Source: Symsagittifera roscoffensis
Taxonomy: Eukaryota > Xenacoelomorpha > Acoela > Convolutidae
Reading direction: 5' to 3'
DNA length: 64,000 nucleotides
NCBI RefSeq assembly: GCF_963678635.1
Contig: NC_087062.1
Coordinates: 99,379,705 to 99,443,704, forward strand
Each line of letters begins with the position of its first letter. The first letter of the stretch is position 1. The notes below the pieces were generated by a model. That model was not told the origin of the DNA. It saw only the letters and a list, made by a program, of their open reading frames with translations, and did no database searches. Shown piece after piece: positions 9,157 to 21,311 of the stretch. Position numbers and translations under genes: made by a program.

Positions 9157-9800
9157 CTGATAAAACGGAAAACGTAAACATATTAGATTCGCACCAAACA
9201 AAAATCAAACAAAAAATGTAACCGCTAACTTTTTAAACTGACCTTTAGCGCCAAAAACCACCGTATTTTGTCAAATTTGTCTGAGCTGCCGTGAAATTTT
9301 TAGGATTAATCAAAAAACTATTCAAAGAGAAAATGCTTAACTAAAACGACAGTGTTTTATCGGCGTAAAGAAGTTTCTTTTTCAAATTTAGAAGACAAAA
9401 TTTAAAACAAAAATCCTACCAAATTTAGATGAAAAACTCTGAGTTTAAGCCAACAATATATGAACCGAATTCCAATCTGTTACTCGCATTAGTAGCAGAA
9501 ATTTTTTGTCGCGTTTGCAGTATTCAAAATTATATATGAGTTTGAATAAACAATTTAGACAATTTAAAATTGATGGAAAATTTGCGATTTTTACTGAAGA
9601 AAAACAGAATGCAGAATTTTCCTACCATTCAAATCAATAATTTCTGCACATTAACCAAAAAACGATCTTTTTTTTTCTGAACACTGGACTTCATTAAGCC
9701 TAATTTGAACCAAATGACGATTTTTTCTTTGATGGTTCGGACGTATAGTTCAAAAGGGCAAATATTTCCAATGAAAGACGGTATTCTGAAAGCAACTAAC

Positions 9801-10010
9801 TTCAGGAACTGTTGACATGTTGACCAAATCTGCTCCCCATAGTCGGAACATTCTGCTCTCCGCCTTGGTGGAAAACCTTGGACCCTCTATTGTTACCATG
9901 GTGCCTCCTTGGTGGTACTCAAATCCCAATTCTTCGCAAGTCTCTCCAAGGAGTCCTCGGAGGCGCTGGTTGAATATGTTGTCCATGGGCAAATGCAAGA
10001 CGCCTTTCGT
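9801..10010 (-). CDS. MTAP: MTAP penultimate exon
   Basis: An acceptor ..TTTGATAG precedes ACGAAAGGCGTC, and the exon ends at CCTGAA|GTTAGT, a good donor. The 210-bp exon is phase 0 at both ends. It encodes [20 protein letters not shown], then [19 protein letters not shown] and [12 protein letters not shown]. The VTIEGPRFS block and the Met-Ser/Thr pair before VPE are the signature of MTAP and related purine nucleoside phosphorylases; they line the nucleoside pocket. Splicing to the terminal exon gives STVPE-VVIANE, exactly the family arrangement. Confidence 0.95.
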
Positions 10011-10217
10011 CTATCAAAGACACAAAAATGACATCCGAAATACATTCAAACTAACAAACTTCTACTTCACAAGTATAATTGATTTGATTGATATGCGTTA
10101 TATGTATCAGGGTTTTGAGACCTGGTTTGGCATAGATCAAGGTCGAAACTGCAGCAAAAGTTTGGCTTTTTCAAATGAAATGAAAAATTGGAAAGTGCGG
10201 ATTGTTTAAATCAGTGC

Positions 10218-10375
10218 CTCGTCTGAGGTTGTTCCATCATACAGAGTAGCTTTTCTTTTTGAGGTCCTGTCTATGAAGTCATCAATCAGCACGACGTGTC
10301 CTGGCTTCAGCTGCTCTCTCAGAGATCCACAGGCTGTAGTGGCGATCACGTGCGAGCATCCCACCTTTTTCAAAG
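10218..10375 (-). CDS. MTAP: MTAP exon with apparent GC splice donor
   Basis: An acceptor TTTTCAG precedes CTTTGAAAAAGG (phase 1 entry). The exon encodes [20 protein letters not shown], then a [14 protein letters not shown] block and a YDG ending. The ATTA.GSLRE segment contributes to the phosphate and ribose site in MTAP. With a 158-bp length and phase 1 entry, a phase 0 exit falls exactly at GAG|GCACTG, which implies a GC-AG intron, because no GT is found before the next in-frame stop. The junction reads through cleanly into the next exon. A small insertion or a real splice-site mutation are alternatives. Confidence 0.9.
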
Positions 10376-10378
10376 CTG

Positions 10379-11292
10379 AAAAGGAAATCAATCACATTTG
10401 GACACCTATCATTTCCGATCCCGCTACTCCGCCCAAAAGCAAGATAATAAATCTTCTCAAATGTTGCTCTGAAAAATTGAAGGCACTATGATGACCCTGT
10501 CCTTCTTATAACAACACGAAAACTCACACTAATTGTTTTCATTTCTGCGAATACAAATAGGTGAAGATGAATTTAACATATTCTGCGAAACTATGCAAGT
10601 CAAAGAAACAACTATAAGAAACAGCAAAATTATTCCTACTTTTCAGTAATCTCAAAATTTTTCAAGAATAAGCACTTTTATTAACAATTTTTAGTTTAAT
10701 CTGCTTTTTTTCTGAAAATTAAGCGAAAAACGTGTTATTAAGAAAAAATTAGAAAAAAAAATAATAAGGTAAACTAAAATAACGTAAACAATGTAAGTAA
10801 AATAAAATTTGGAGGACGGCCGTTCTTCAAATTGTCTAATTTATTCTAAAAACCAAAAATGTTCATACCAGTTTTTTTCTCAAAATTGAGACAAATTTTT
10901 TAATTCTGTGCAAGTCCGAATGACAACCCATAGGAGTTTACAGCGTTACCCTACTTGAACCCCTGTCTTTTTTCTTTGAGGTTGGCAAAATTGACTTGGG
11001 ATGGTCGGAACGATAATTCTTGTTTTGAGACAACCCAGAACCTCCAAAATAGGTTTTTTTCGACAACACGTCTTAAGATTTAAAAGTTACGTTTAGTTCA
11101 AACCCTTGTGCTGATGTGTAAACATACATTGGGTCACAAAAAGCGAAAATGCCAAAAAGCTAAAAAGCATGTACCAGAAAAATGGACCGACTGGAATCTC
11201 AAAAAAGCGGAAAAAATCGAAAAAATCGAAAAAAAATCAGGGGCGGATTTAGGGAGGTCCCATTTCATGTCTCACGTCTTTCTTAGGGATAT
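10379..11292. other. MTAP intron, no other gene seen
   Basis: This is AT-rich intron sequence between the exons at 10218 and 12104. The 11100-11260 stretch is Lys-codon rich by composition only. I see nothing conserved. Confidence 0.5.
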
Positions 11293-11494
11293 GGACTGGA
11301 CTCCCAGATCACCCAAATCCCCCTGTTTACCATTATAGGACATCCTCCATTTTTGGTAGAGCATCCAAAAAAAGTTTCTAAGGAGTATGTTTTGGACTGG
11401 ACTCCCAGATCACCCAAAGCCCCCTGTTTACCATTATTGGACATCATCCATTTTTGGTAGAGCATCCAAAAAAAGTTTCTAAAGACTCTTTCGA
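11293..11494. repeat. Tandem duplication, 2 x ~101 bp
   Basis: The block beginning GGACTGGACTCCCAGATCAC and containing CATTTTTGGTAGAGCATCCA occurs at 11293 and again at 11394, with a few substitutions. It lies in an MTAP intron. Confidence 0.85.
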
Positions 11495-12103
11495 CACCAG
11501 TAAACATTAAACTTTTGGGGGACCGGCAAACAAAAAGCTCCAAAAAAGTACTCAACATTTTTTTAGACCTGTTTTTCCACCTGCAGCGCAAGAAAATGTT
11601 TTTATAATCTTTTAGGAGATCTTGGTTAACGAAATTGGTCGACCAAGAAATCAAAATAACCATCTGGAAAACCTGAACTCATAAATCAGATTTCTTGAAC
11701 ATCATTCACCAAAAAAAAATTAAAATGTTTTGAAGTTCAAGATGATTAACCGCGTTTTTGATAACCATGGCAAGTTTCAACAGGGTACAATTTTGTAAGG
11801 CTACGAATTGTCGCTTGCGAAATTTATCGGCTCAAGCAGCCTTCAAACGCCAAGTATGCCTTTAATATTGATAAACTAGACACCATGAAGAGGTCAGAAA
11901 CCTGATAAAACGGTGTTATATAAATCTGTCGAAAATATGCAATTGATATATAATAGTTATGTAAAAATTGTGTACCAGCTTCGAATTTCATGCAAACTTC
12001 ATTCATGACAATTTTTCGGCTGGCTTATATACTCTGCGCATTTTCGGTTGGTTAATGCTTCGGCTGGATTTTTTACTCTCGATCTCGATAAAATATAGTC
12101 TAC

Positions 12104-12263
12104 CGTATAACATTGCTCTGTAGTTGACATTTGAGGGCATGATGTCGTGTTTTTGGCCATGACGGGCCACTAGAGCACAGGGAACCCCCGAGATGAGCCC
12201 CGTGGTCACGACTCCCTCCGAGTGCACTCCGAAAGGGGTGTCAACCGACACCTCCAATTTGTC
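12104..12263 (-). CDS. MTAP: MTAP exon 2, copy a
   Basis: An acceptor ..AACTCTGCAG precedes GACAAATTG, and the donor is TACG|GTAGAC. The exon is 160 bp: 53 codons plus one base, phase 0 in and phase 1 out. It joins correctly to the exon at 10218-10375 (..MLY-A-LKKVG). It encodes VDTPFGVHSEGVV, then CALVARHGQKHDIMPSNVNY, which contains the RHG phosphate-binding motif and the MPS.VNY block of MTAP. With the three downstream exons this accounts for ~254 of the ~280 residues usual for the family, so only a short first exon (the GIIGG nucleotide-loop region) is missing. Two more full copies lie upstream. Confidence 0.93.
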
Positions 12264-14320
12264 CTGCAGAGTTAACACAGAAAACATTGGGCCAAATCTT
12301 GCGCGGAGCCTTAAGAAAAATTCCGAATATTGGATCAAGAATGTTAGCTTGGACCAATATTTGGCATTTTAGATATTTTTAACTGTTTCCCCCTCTTGGT
12401 ATCTAGCAACGAATTGCCACCCGATAAAAAATGTTCAGTGGTTGCATGTATGCGAAGTTTGCACCATATAAACTAATTGCGCCTTTTGCAAAGAGGGAAA
12501 TAGTTAAAAAGATGCGGCACTTTCCTTAAAACCACGATGCATTTCGTAATCGCTTATGTTAGAACCAAATTGAGAAATGGTGTGTAATTTTTTTATACTT
12601 TGTCTACTGAAAAAGTAGTCTGCATCGTTAATCATAGTGTACATCTACAGTGCTGATTTAAGTTAACCCAACAAAACGAGCAACATTGGAAACTTCAAAT
12701 GCGTTTTTGTCAAATTGCGTTGAGACTAGACAAAAAGTGAAGAGAACTAAAGTTGCTTATATATTTTTACCAGGCCTATCATGGTCCAATTTGTTAAACT
12801 CGGAACCAAAATTGTACACTAAAAAGGGGATATTTTGGCTTTTTTCAGTTTATCAGGAGTACGCTAAAACTACCAAGTTCACGGATGACAAAACTTTATT
12901 AACATGTTTAATCGACCACACTAAAGCTTTTAATACGCTCGGTCATGACTTGCATCTGCTTCTGCATAATTTGTTTTTCTCGCGTTTTCGCGGTGTTTTT
13001 ATTAATTTTATGTAAAGCTACCAAAAGAACAGACATCACTATTCAATATTTGGTACAGAATGCTCCGAAAAGCAAAAAGTAACTTTATAAGCTTTGAGCG
13101 AAATAGTTTGTCGGTAAACCATGTCTGGGTTGGAAAATTACAAATTTAAGCATAATTTGTCACTTCAAATTATTTTTATCAAACACATTTCAACCTTTAC
13201 CAAAAAAATTGGCTAGATTCTCGAAAAAAAGTTTATATAGCTTGGTTGTAATTTTGCTTCAATTTCATACATCAATTTTCAATTGCTTCAATTTCATACA
13301 TCTGATGCTAGATCAGTATTTTTCTACGTGATTTGTCTTATGGTATTACATATAAAACTCATCTGGAAGAATAACACTTAACAGAAAAGGATTATGAAAG
13401 CCATCTATTTTAAGAACAAATTGGAACTTGTCAGTAGATTTAAAAAAAAACAAATTCTTGATTTGTATGAATTTTATCTTTATGAAATGCTAAAGAAGTT
13501 TTATCATTTTTTAAGAGACCAAAAAGGGCATGAGTTGTTGAAAAAAAATTGTAACGAACCGAAAGGTATGCTACCTACAGTTCCTTTTCACAGCAGTCAG
13601 GAAAAACGTCTCTAAAATGAATGTGGAAAATGTAAAAACTTCTGGTTAATTGAATTCAAACTGAAATTGTCACCAAAATATCATGCTGCAATTTATTTCG
13701 CTACAATCGGAAACAAAATTGTACACCAAAAATGGGTTACTTTGGTTTTTTTTCAGTTTATCGAGAGCTAAGCTACAACTAGCAAGTTAATTGATGACAA
13801 ATTTCTTTTTAAGAAAGTCTCTTAACAAAATTTTAGTAGAATAACCTCACCAAAAATCCATATAAAAGAATATATTTTTGAATGATAGCTTAAAAATGTC
13901 AGTTTACTAAATAAAACTCAAAATCTTAGCCCAAAAAAACAAATTGTACGCGTTTTGCCCAAGTGTTTAAAAATTTAATTTTGTTAGGTTGTGTAAGAAG
14001 CTTCTTTTGACATTTTGTCAACAAATAACTTGTTAGTTTTAGCGGAATTCTTAATAAACTATACAAAATCAAGGTAACCCATTTTTGGGGGTAAAATTTT
14101 GGTTCTACATTTAAGAAATAAATTGCGCCATGACAATTTTGGTAAAAAATTTTAAACAACTTTTTTTTGTTCTTTTTTTGAAAAAGAAATCAATCAATTT
14201 TGGACACCTATCATTCATATGACGTAACTGTTTGGCTGGTTTGTATACTCTGCTCATTTTCGGTCGGTTAATGCTTCGGCTGGGTTTTTTTACTCTCGAT
14301 CTCGATAAAATATAGTCTAC

Positions 14321-14480
14321 CGTATAACATGGCTCTGTAGTTGACATTTGAGGGCATGATGTCGTGTTTTTGGCCATGCCGGGCCACTAGAGCACAGGGA
14401 ACCCCCGAGATGAGCCCCGTGGTCACGACTCCCTCCGAATGCACTCCGAAAGGTGTGTCAACCGACACCTCCAGTTTGTC
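14321..14480 (-). CDS. MTAP: MTAP exon 2, copy b
   Basis: This is a full-length second copy with intact acceptor (CTCTGCAG) and donor (TACG|GTAGAC). It differs from copy a at five of 160 positions, and all five are silent (GCA/GCC, CGT/CGG, CAC/CAT, ACC/ACA, TTG/CTG codon pairs). Because the exon is 160 bp (not a multiple of 3), including two copies in one mRNA would shift the frame. At most one copy can be used per functional transcript. Confidence 0.9.
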
Positions 14481-16183
14481 CTGCAGAGTTAACACAGAAA
14501 ACATTGGGCCATATCTTGCGCGGAGCCTTAAGAAAAATTCCGAATATTGGATCAAGAATGTTAGCTTGGACCAATATTTGGCATTTTAGATCTTTTTAAC
14601 TGTTTCCCCCTTTTAGTATCTAGCAACAAATTGCCACCCCAATAAAAAATGTTCATTGGTTGCATGTATGTGAAACTTGTATCTAATAACTAATCGCCCC
14701 TTTTGCAAAAAGGGAAATAGTTAGAAATATGCGGCAGTTTTTTAAAACCACGATGCATTTCGTAATCGCTTATCTGTTAGAACCAAATTGAGAAATGGTG
14801 TGTAATTCTCTTTTTACTTTGTCTACTGAAAAAGTAGTCTGCATCGTTAATCATTGTGTACATCTACAGTGCTGATTTAAGTTAACCCGACGAAACGAAC
14901 AACATTGGCAACCTCAAATGCGTTTCTCAAATTCGGTTGAGACTAGACAAAAAGTGAAGAGAACTAAAGTTGCTTATATTTTTACCAGGCCTATCATGGT
15001 GCAATTCGTTAAACTCGGAACCAAAATTGTACATTGAAAACGGGATATTTTGGCTTTTTTCAGTTTATCAGGAGTACGCTAAAACTACCAAGTTCACGGA
15101 TGACAGAACTTTACTAACATGTTTAATCGACCACACTAAACCTTTTAATACACTCGGTCATGACTTGCATCTGCTTCTGCATAATTTGGTTTTCGCTGTG
15201 TTTTTATTAATTTTATGTTAAGCTACCAAAAGAACAGACATCACTATATATTATTTGGTACGGAATGCTCCGAAAAGCAAAAAGTAACTTTATAAGCTTT
15301 GAGCGAAAAAAGTTTGTTGGTAAACATGTCTGGGTTAAAAAATTAAAAATTTAAGCAAAATTTGTGACTTCAACCTATTTTTTATCAAGCACATTTCAAC
15401 CTTTACCAAAAAAATTGGCTAGATTCTCGAAAAAAGTTCTTATAGCTTGGTTGTAGTTTCCAAAAATTCAATTGCTTCAATTTCATACATCTGATGCTAG
15501 ATCAAAATTTTTCTACGTGATTTGTCTGATGGTATTACATATGAAACTCATCTGGAAGAAAAACACTTAACAGAAAAGGATTATGAAAGCCATCTATTTT
15601 AAGAACAAATTGGAACTTGTCAGTAGATTAAAAAAAAAAACAAATTCTTGATTTGTATGAATTTTATCTTTATGAAATGCTAAAGAAGTTTTATCATTTT
15701 TAAGACACCAAAAAGGGCATGAGTTGTTGAAAAAAAATTGTAACGAACCGAAAGGTATGCTACCTACAGTTCCTTTTCACAGCAGTCAGGAAAAAAGTCT
15801 CTAAAATTGTACGCGTTTTGCCCAAGTGTTTAAAAATTTAATTTTGTTAGGTTGTGTAAGAAGCTTCTTTTGACATTTTGTCAACAAATAACTTGTTAGT
15901 TTTAGCGGAATTCTTAATAAACTATACAAAATCAAGGTAACCCATTTTTGGGGGTAAAATTTTGGTTCTACATTTAAGAAATAAATTGCGCCATGACAAT
16001 TTTGGTAAAAAATTTTAAACAACTTTTTTTTGTTCTTTTTTTGAAAAAGAAATCAATCAATTTTGGACACCTATCATTCATATGACGTAACTGTTTGGCT
16101 GGTTTGTATACTCTGCTCATTTTCGGTCGGTTAATGCTTCGGCTGGGTTTTTTTACTCTCGATCTCGATAAAATATAGTCTAC

Positions 16184-16218
16184 TGTATAACATGGCTCTG
16201 TAGTTGACATTTGAGGGC
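16184..16218 (-). pseudogene. Truncated MTAP exon 2 (copy d)
   Basis: Only the last ~35 bp of the exon (3' end on the minus strand) remain. Homology stops abruptly at GAGGGC|GGATAA, where unrelated sequence begins. The base before the donor is A instead of G. Confidence 0.8.
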
Positions 16219-18704
16219 GGATAATTTGCCACGCATAAAAAATTTGCGTATTGAAATATGAAAGTACTATTCGAGCCATCCGCATCTCAGTCAAGTGCAA
16301 GCATACTCGGTCTGAATAAAAAAAAGCACCCGGGTATGTATAGTCCTCACTTTCTTTGAAAGTCGGAACAGTAACACATATCAGCCATTATGAATTATCG
16401 TTAGCACCAAACTGCTTCATTTTATCATGCAAATCAGCGCCAAAAATTTTGGTGATTTGACGTATTGATATTCAATTACGATGACTAGCAGTAAGGTCCC
16501 GAATTGTGTGGGGGAACCTTAGTTCTGGTTGATTAGTTCTAGAGATTTATTTCGTATAAGCTGTCGCTGTCGTATAAAGTGTCCATTAATTACATAACCA
16601 AGAAACAATTTTCGTGAACTTTGAACATCAGAAACTTTGAAGTTGGAGAATTTTAGAGCACTTACTATTGTATCTTAGATATTGGGGAGGACGAGCATTC
16701 AAGTTTCGAAATTTAAAGTTTATCAAAATATTCTTTGCAACCAGTTCTAGCGAGTCGGAAGTTGAAAAGTTTTACCCTGATACGAGAATTCTCGTTGTTC
16801 TATTAGCCGAATTTTTTCACTTCGTCTTGTGATAGCCTTTGTGAAGATTTTAATCAACTTCGACCTCAAAAAATCAAAACTTTCAAAAAAAAAACGTTCA
16901 TTTTGAACTTTTTTCCTCGCACCTTAAAACCACTTTGCATTTCGTAATCGCTTATATGTTAGAACCAAATTGAGAAATGGTGTGTAATTTTTTTATACTT
17001 TGTCTACTGAAAAAGTAGTTTGCATCGTTAATCATAGTGTACATCTACAGTGCTGATTTAAGTTAACCCGACAAAATGAGCAACATTGGAAACTTCAAAT
17101 GCGTTTTCTCAAATTGGGTTGAGACTAGACAAAAAGCGAAGAGAACTAAAGTTGCTTATATATTTTTACCAGGCCTATCATGGTCCAATTTGTTAAACTC
17201 GGAACCAAAATTGTACACTAAAAAGGGGATATTTTGGCTTTTTTCAGTTTATCAGGAGTACGCTAAAACTACCAAGTTCACGGATGACAAAACTTTATTA
17301 ACATGTTTAATCGACCACACTAAAGCTTTTAATACGCTCGGTCATGACTTGCATCTGCTTCTGCATAATTTGTTTTTCTCGCGTTTTCGCGGTGTTTTTA
17401 TTAATTTTATGTAAAGCTACCAAAAGAACAGACATCACTATTCAATATTTGGTACAGAATGCTCCGAAAAGCAAAAAGTAACTTTATAAGCTTTGAGCGA
17501 AAATAGTTTGTCGGTAAACCATGTCTGGGTTGGAAAATTACAAATTTAAGCATAATTTGTCACTTCAAATTATTTTTATCAAACACATTTCAACCTTTAC
17601 CAAAAAAATTGGCTAGATTCTCGAAAAAAAGTTTATATAGCTTGGTTGTAATTTTCAAAAATTCAATTGCTTCAATTTCATACATCTGATGCTAGATCAG
17701 TATTTTTCTACGTGATTTGTCTTATGGTATTACATATAAAACTCATCTGGAAGAATAACACTTAACAGAAAAGGATTATGAAAGCCATCTATTTTAAGAA
17801 CAAATTGGAACTTGTCAGTAGATTTAAAAAAAAACAAATTCTTGATTTGTATGAATTTTATCTTTATGAAATGCTAAAGAAGTTTTATCATTTTTTAAGA
17901 GACCAAAAAGGGCATGAGTTGTTGAAAAAAAATTGTAACGAACCGAAAGGTATGCTACCTACAGTTCCTTTTCACAGCAGTCAGGAAAAACGTCTCTAAA
18001 ATGAATGTGGAAAATGTAAAAACTTCTGGTTAATTGAATTCAAACTGAAATTGTCACCAAAATATCATGCTGCAATTTATTTCGCTACAATCGGAAACAA
18101 AATTGTACACCAAAAATGGGTTACTTTGGTTTTTTTTCAGTTTATCGAGAGCTAAGCTACAACTAGCAAGTTAATTGATGACAAATTTCTTTTTAAGAAA
18201 GTCTCTTAACAAAATTTTAGTAGAATAACCTCACCAAAAATCCATATAAAAGAATATATTTTTGAATGATAGCTTAAAAATGTCAGTTTACTAAATAAAA
18301 CTCAAAATCTTAGCCCAAAAAAACAAATTGTACGCGTTTTGCCCAAGTGTTTAAAAATTTAATTTTGTTAGGTTGTGTAAGAAGCTTCTTTTGACATTTT
18401 GTCAACAAATAACTTGTTAGTTTTAGCGGAATTCTTAATAAACTATACAAAATCAAGGTAACCCATTTTTGGGGGTAAAATTTTGGTTCTACATTTAAGA
18501 AATAAATTGCGCCATGACAATTTTGGTAAAAAATTTTAAACAACTTTTTTTTGTTCTTTTTTTGAAAAAGAAATCAATCAATTTTGGACACCTATCATTC
18601 ATATGACGTAACTGTTTGGCTGGTTTGTATACTCTGCTCATTTTCGGTCGGTTAATGCTTCGGCTGGGTTTTTTTACTCTCGATCTCGATAAAATATAGT
18701 CTAC

Positions 18705-18864
18705 CGTATAACATGGCTCTGTAGTTGACATTTGAGGGCATGATGTCGTGTTTTTGGCCATGCCGGGCCACTAGAGCACAGGGAACCCCCGAGATGAGCC
18801 CCGTGGTCACGACTCCCTCCGAATGCACTCCGAAAGGTGTGTCAACCGACACCTCCAGTTTGTC
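18705..18864 (-). CDS. MTAP: MTAP exon 2, copy c
   Basis: This third full copy is nucleotide-identical to copy b over the exon and its splice sites. It lies in the second 4.38 kb tandem unit, at +4384 bp from copy b. As the copy nearest the presumed first exon, it is the one a simple splicing path would meet first. Confidence 0.9.
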
Positions 18865-20568
18865 CTGCAGAGTTAACACAGAAAACATTGGGCCATATCT
18901 TGCGCGGAGCCTTAAGAAAAATTCCGAATATTGGATCAAGAATGTTAGCTTGGACCAATATTTGGCATTTTAGATCTTTTTAACTGTTTCCCCCTTTTAG
19001 TATCTAGCAACAAATTGCCACCCCAATAAAAAATGTTCATTGGTTGCATGTATGTGAAACTTGTATCTAATAACTAATCGCCCCTTTTGCAAAGAGGGAA
19101 ATAGTTAGAAATATGCGGCAGTTTTTTAAAACCACGATGCATTTCGTAATCGCTTATCTGTTAGAACCAAATTGAGAAATGGTGTGTAATTCTCTTTTTA
19201 CTTTGTCTACTGAAAAAGTAGTCTGCATCGTTAATCATTGTGTACATCTACAGTGCTGATTTAAGTTAACCCGACGAAACGAACAACATTGGCAACCTCA
19301 AATGCGTTTCTCAAATTCGGTTGAGACTAGACAAAAAGTGAAGAGAACTAAAGTTGCTTATATTTTTACCAGGCCTATCATGGTGCAATTCGTTAAACTC
19401 GGAACCAAAATTGTACATTGAAAACGGGATATTTTGGCTTTTTTCAGTTTATCAGGAGTACGCTAAAACTACCAAGTTCACGGATGACAGAACTTTACTA
19501 ACATGTTTAATCGACCACACTAAACCTTTTAATACACTCGGTCATGACTTGCATCTGCTTCTGCATAATTTGGTTTTCGCTGTGTTTTTATTAATTTTAT
19601 GTTAAGCTACCAAAAGAACAGACATCACTATATATTATTTGGTACGGAATGCTCCGAAAAGCAAAAAGTAACTTTATAAGCTTTGAGCGAAAAAAGTTTG
19701 TTGGTAAACATGTCTGGGTTAAAAAATTAAAAATTTAAGCAAAATTTGTGACTTCAACCTATTTTTTATCAAGCACATTTCAACCTTTACCAAAAAAATT
19801 GGCTAGATTCTCGAAAAAAGTTCTTATAGCTTGGTTGTAGTTTCCAAAAATTCAATTGCTTCAATTTCATACATCTGATGCTAGATCAAAATTTTTCTAC
19901 GTGATTTGTCTGATGGTATTACATATGAAACTCATCTGGAAGAAAAACACTTAACAGAAAAGGATTATGAAAGCCATCTATTTTAAGAACAAATTGGAAC
20001 TTGTCAGTAGATTAAAAAAAAAAAACAAATTCTTGATTTGTATGAATTTTATCTTTATGAAATGCTAAAGAAGTTTTATCATTTTTAAGACACCAAAAAG
20101 GGCATGAGTTGTTGAAAAAAAATTGTAACGAACCGAAAGGTATGCTACCTACAGTTCCTTTTCACAGCAGTCAGGAAAAAAGTCTCTAAAATTGTACGCG
20201 TTTTGCCCAAGTGTTTAAAAATTTAATTTTGTTAGGTTGTGTAAGAAGCTTCTTTTGACATTTTGTCAACAAATAACTTGTTAGTTTTAGCGGAATTCTT
20301 AATAAACTATACAAAATCAAGGTAACCCATTTTTGGGGGTAAAATTTTGGTTCTACATTTAAGAAATAAATTGCGCCATGACAATTTTGGTAAAAAATTT
20401 TAAACAACTTTTTTTTGTTCTTTTTTTGAAAAAGAAATCAATCAATTTTGGACACCTATCATTCATATGACGTAACTGTTTGGCTGGTTTGTATACTCTG
20501 CTCATTTTCGGTCGGTTAATGCTTCGGCTGGGTTTTTTTACTCTCGATCTCGATAAAATATAGTCTAC

Positions 20569-20603
20569 TGTATAACATGGCTCTGTAGTTGACATTTGAG
20601 GGC
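20569..20603 (-). pseudogene. Truncated MTAP exon 2 (copy e)
   Basis: This is the same remnant as copy d, in the second 4.38 kb unit (+4385 bp), with the same breakpoint. Confidence 0.8.
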
Positions 20604-21311
20604 GGATAATTTGCCACGCATAAAAAATTTGCGTATTGAAATATGAAAGTACTATTCGAGCCATCCGCATCTCAGTCAAGTGCAAGCATACTCGGTCTGA
20701 ATAAAAAAAAGCACCCGGGTATGTATAGTCCTCACTTTCTTTGAAAGTCGGAACAGTAACACATATCAGCCATTATGAATTATCGTTAGCACCAAACTGC
20801 TTCATTTTATCATGCAAATCAGCGCCAAAAATTTTGGTGATTTGACGTATTGATATTCAATTACGATGACTAGCAGTAAGGTCCCGAATTGTGTGGGGGA
20901 ACCTTAGTTCTGGTTGATTAGTTCTAGAGATTTATTTCGTATAAGCTGTCGCTGTCGTATAAAGTGTCCATTAATTACATAACCAAGAAACAATTTTCGT
21001 GAACTTTGAACATCAGAAACTTTGAAGTTGGAGAATTTTAGAGCACTTACTATTGTATCTTAGATATTGGGGAGGACGAGCATTCAAGTTTCGAAATTTA
21101 AAGTTTATCAAAATATTCTTTGCAACCAGTTCTAGCGAGTCGGAAGTTGAAAAGTTTTACCCTGATACGAGAATTCTCGTTGTTCTATTAGCCGAATTTT
21201 TTCACTTCGTCTTGTGATAGCCTTTGTGAAGATTTTAATCAACTTCGACCTCAAAAAATCAAAACTTTCAAAAAAAAAACGTTCATTTTGAACTTTTTTC
21301 CTCGCACCTTG

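Larger units (their letters stand above)
12524..16921. repeat. 4.38 kb tandem unit, copy 1
   Basis: This unit extends from CCTTAAAACCAC at 12524 to the CTCGCACCTT junction at ~16921-16926. It contains MTAP exon 2 copy b and truncated copy d. Internally it is itself a duplication: the 12686-13015 block recurs at 14970-15221, and the 13380-13615 block recurs at ~15580-15805. In 14000-14110 there is an inverted, diverged version of the CCAAAATTGTACAC / GCTAAAACTA repeat found at 12800-12880 and 13705-13800. It carries no independent gene that I can support. Confidence 0.9.
16922..21311. repeat. 4.38 kb tandem unit, copy 2
   Basis: Over 13394-16920 this is a near-perfect copy of unit 1 at offset 4384-4385 bp; the differences I noticed are single bases and a poly-A length change (15629 versus 20014). 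The first ~800 bp have offset ~4399 owing to a small indel near 13255. It ends at CTCGCACCTT, 21301-21311, the same junction sequence as unit 1. It contains MTAP exon 2 copy c and truncated copy e. Confidence 0.9.

Noticed and set aside
11293-11494. CRISPR-like direct repeats
   Set aside because: Only two ~101-bp head-to-tail copies without spacers, in an animal intron.
12686-13015. A 109-codon ORF repeated at 14970, 17076 and 19354
   Set aside because: It is conserved only because it lies in the tandem units. Between diverged copies most differences change the amino acid (Ser/Cys, Leu/Ser, Thr/Ile, Lys/Glu, Ala/Pro), unlike the MTAP exon beside it, and related copies occur in the opposite orientation without an open frame.
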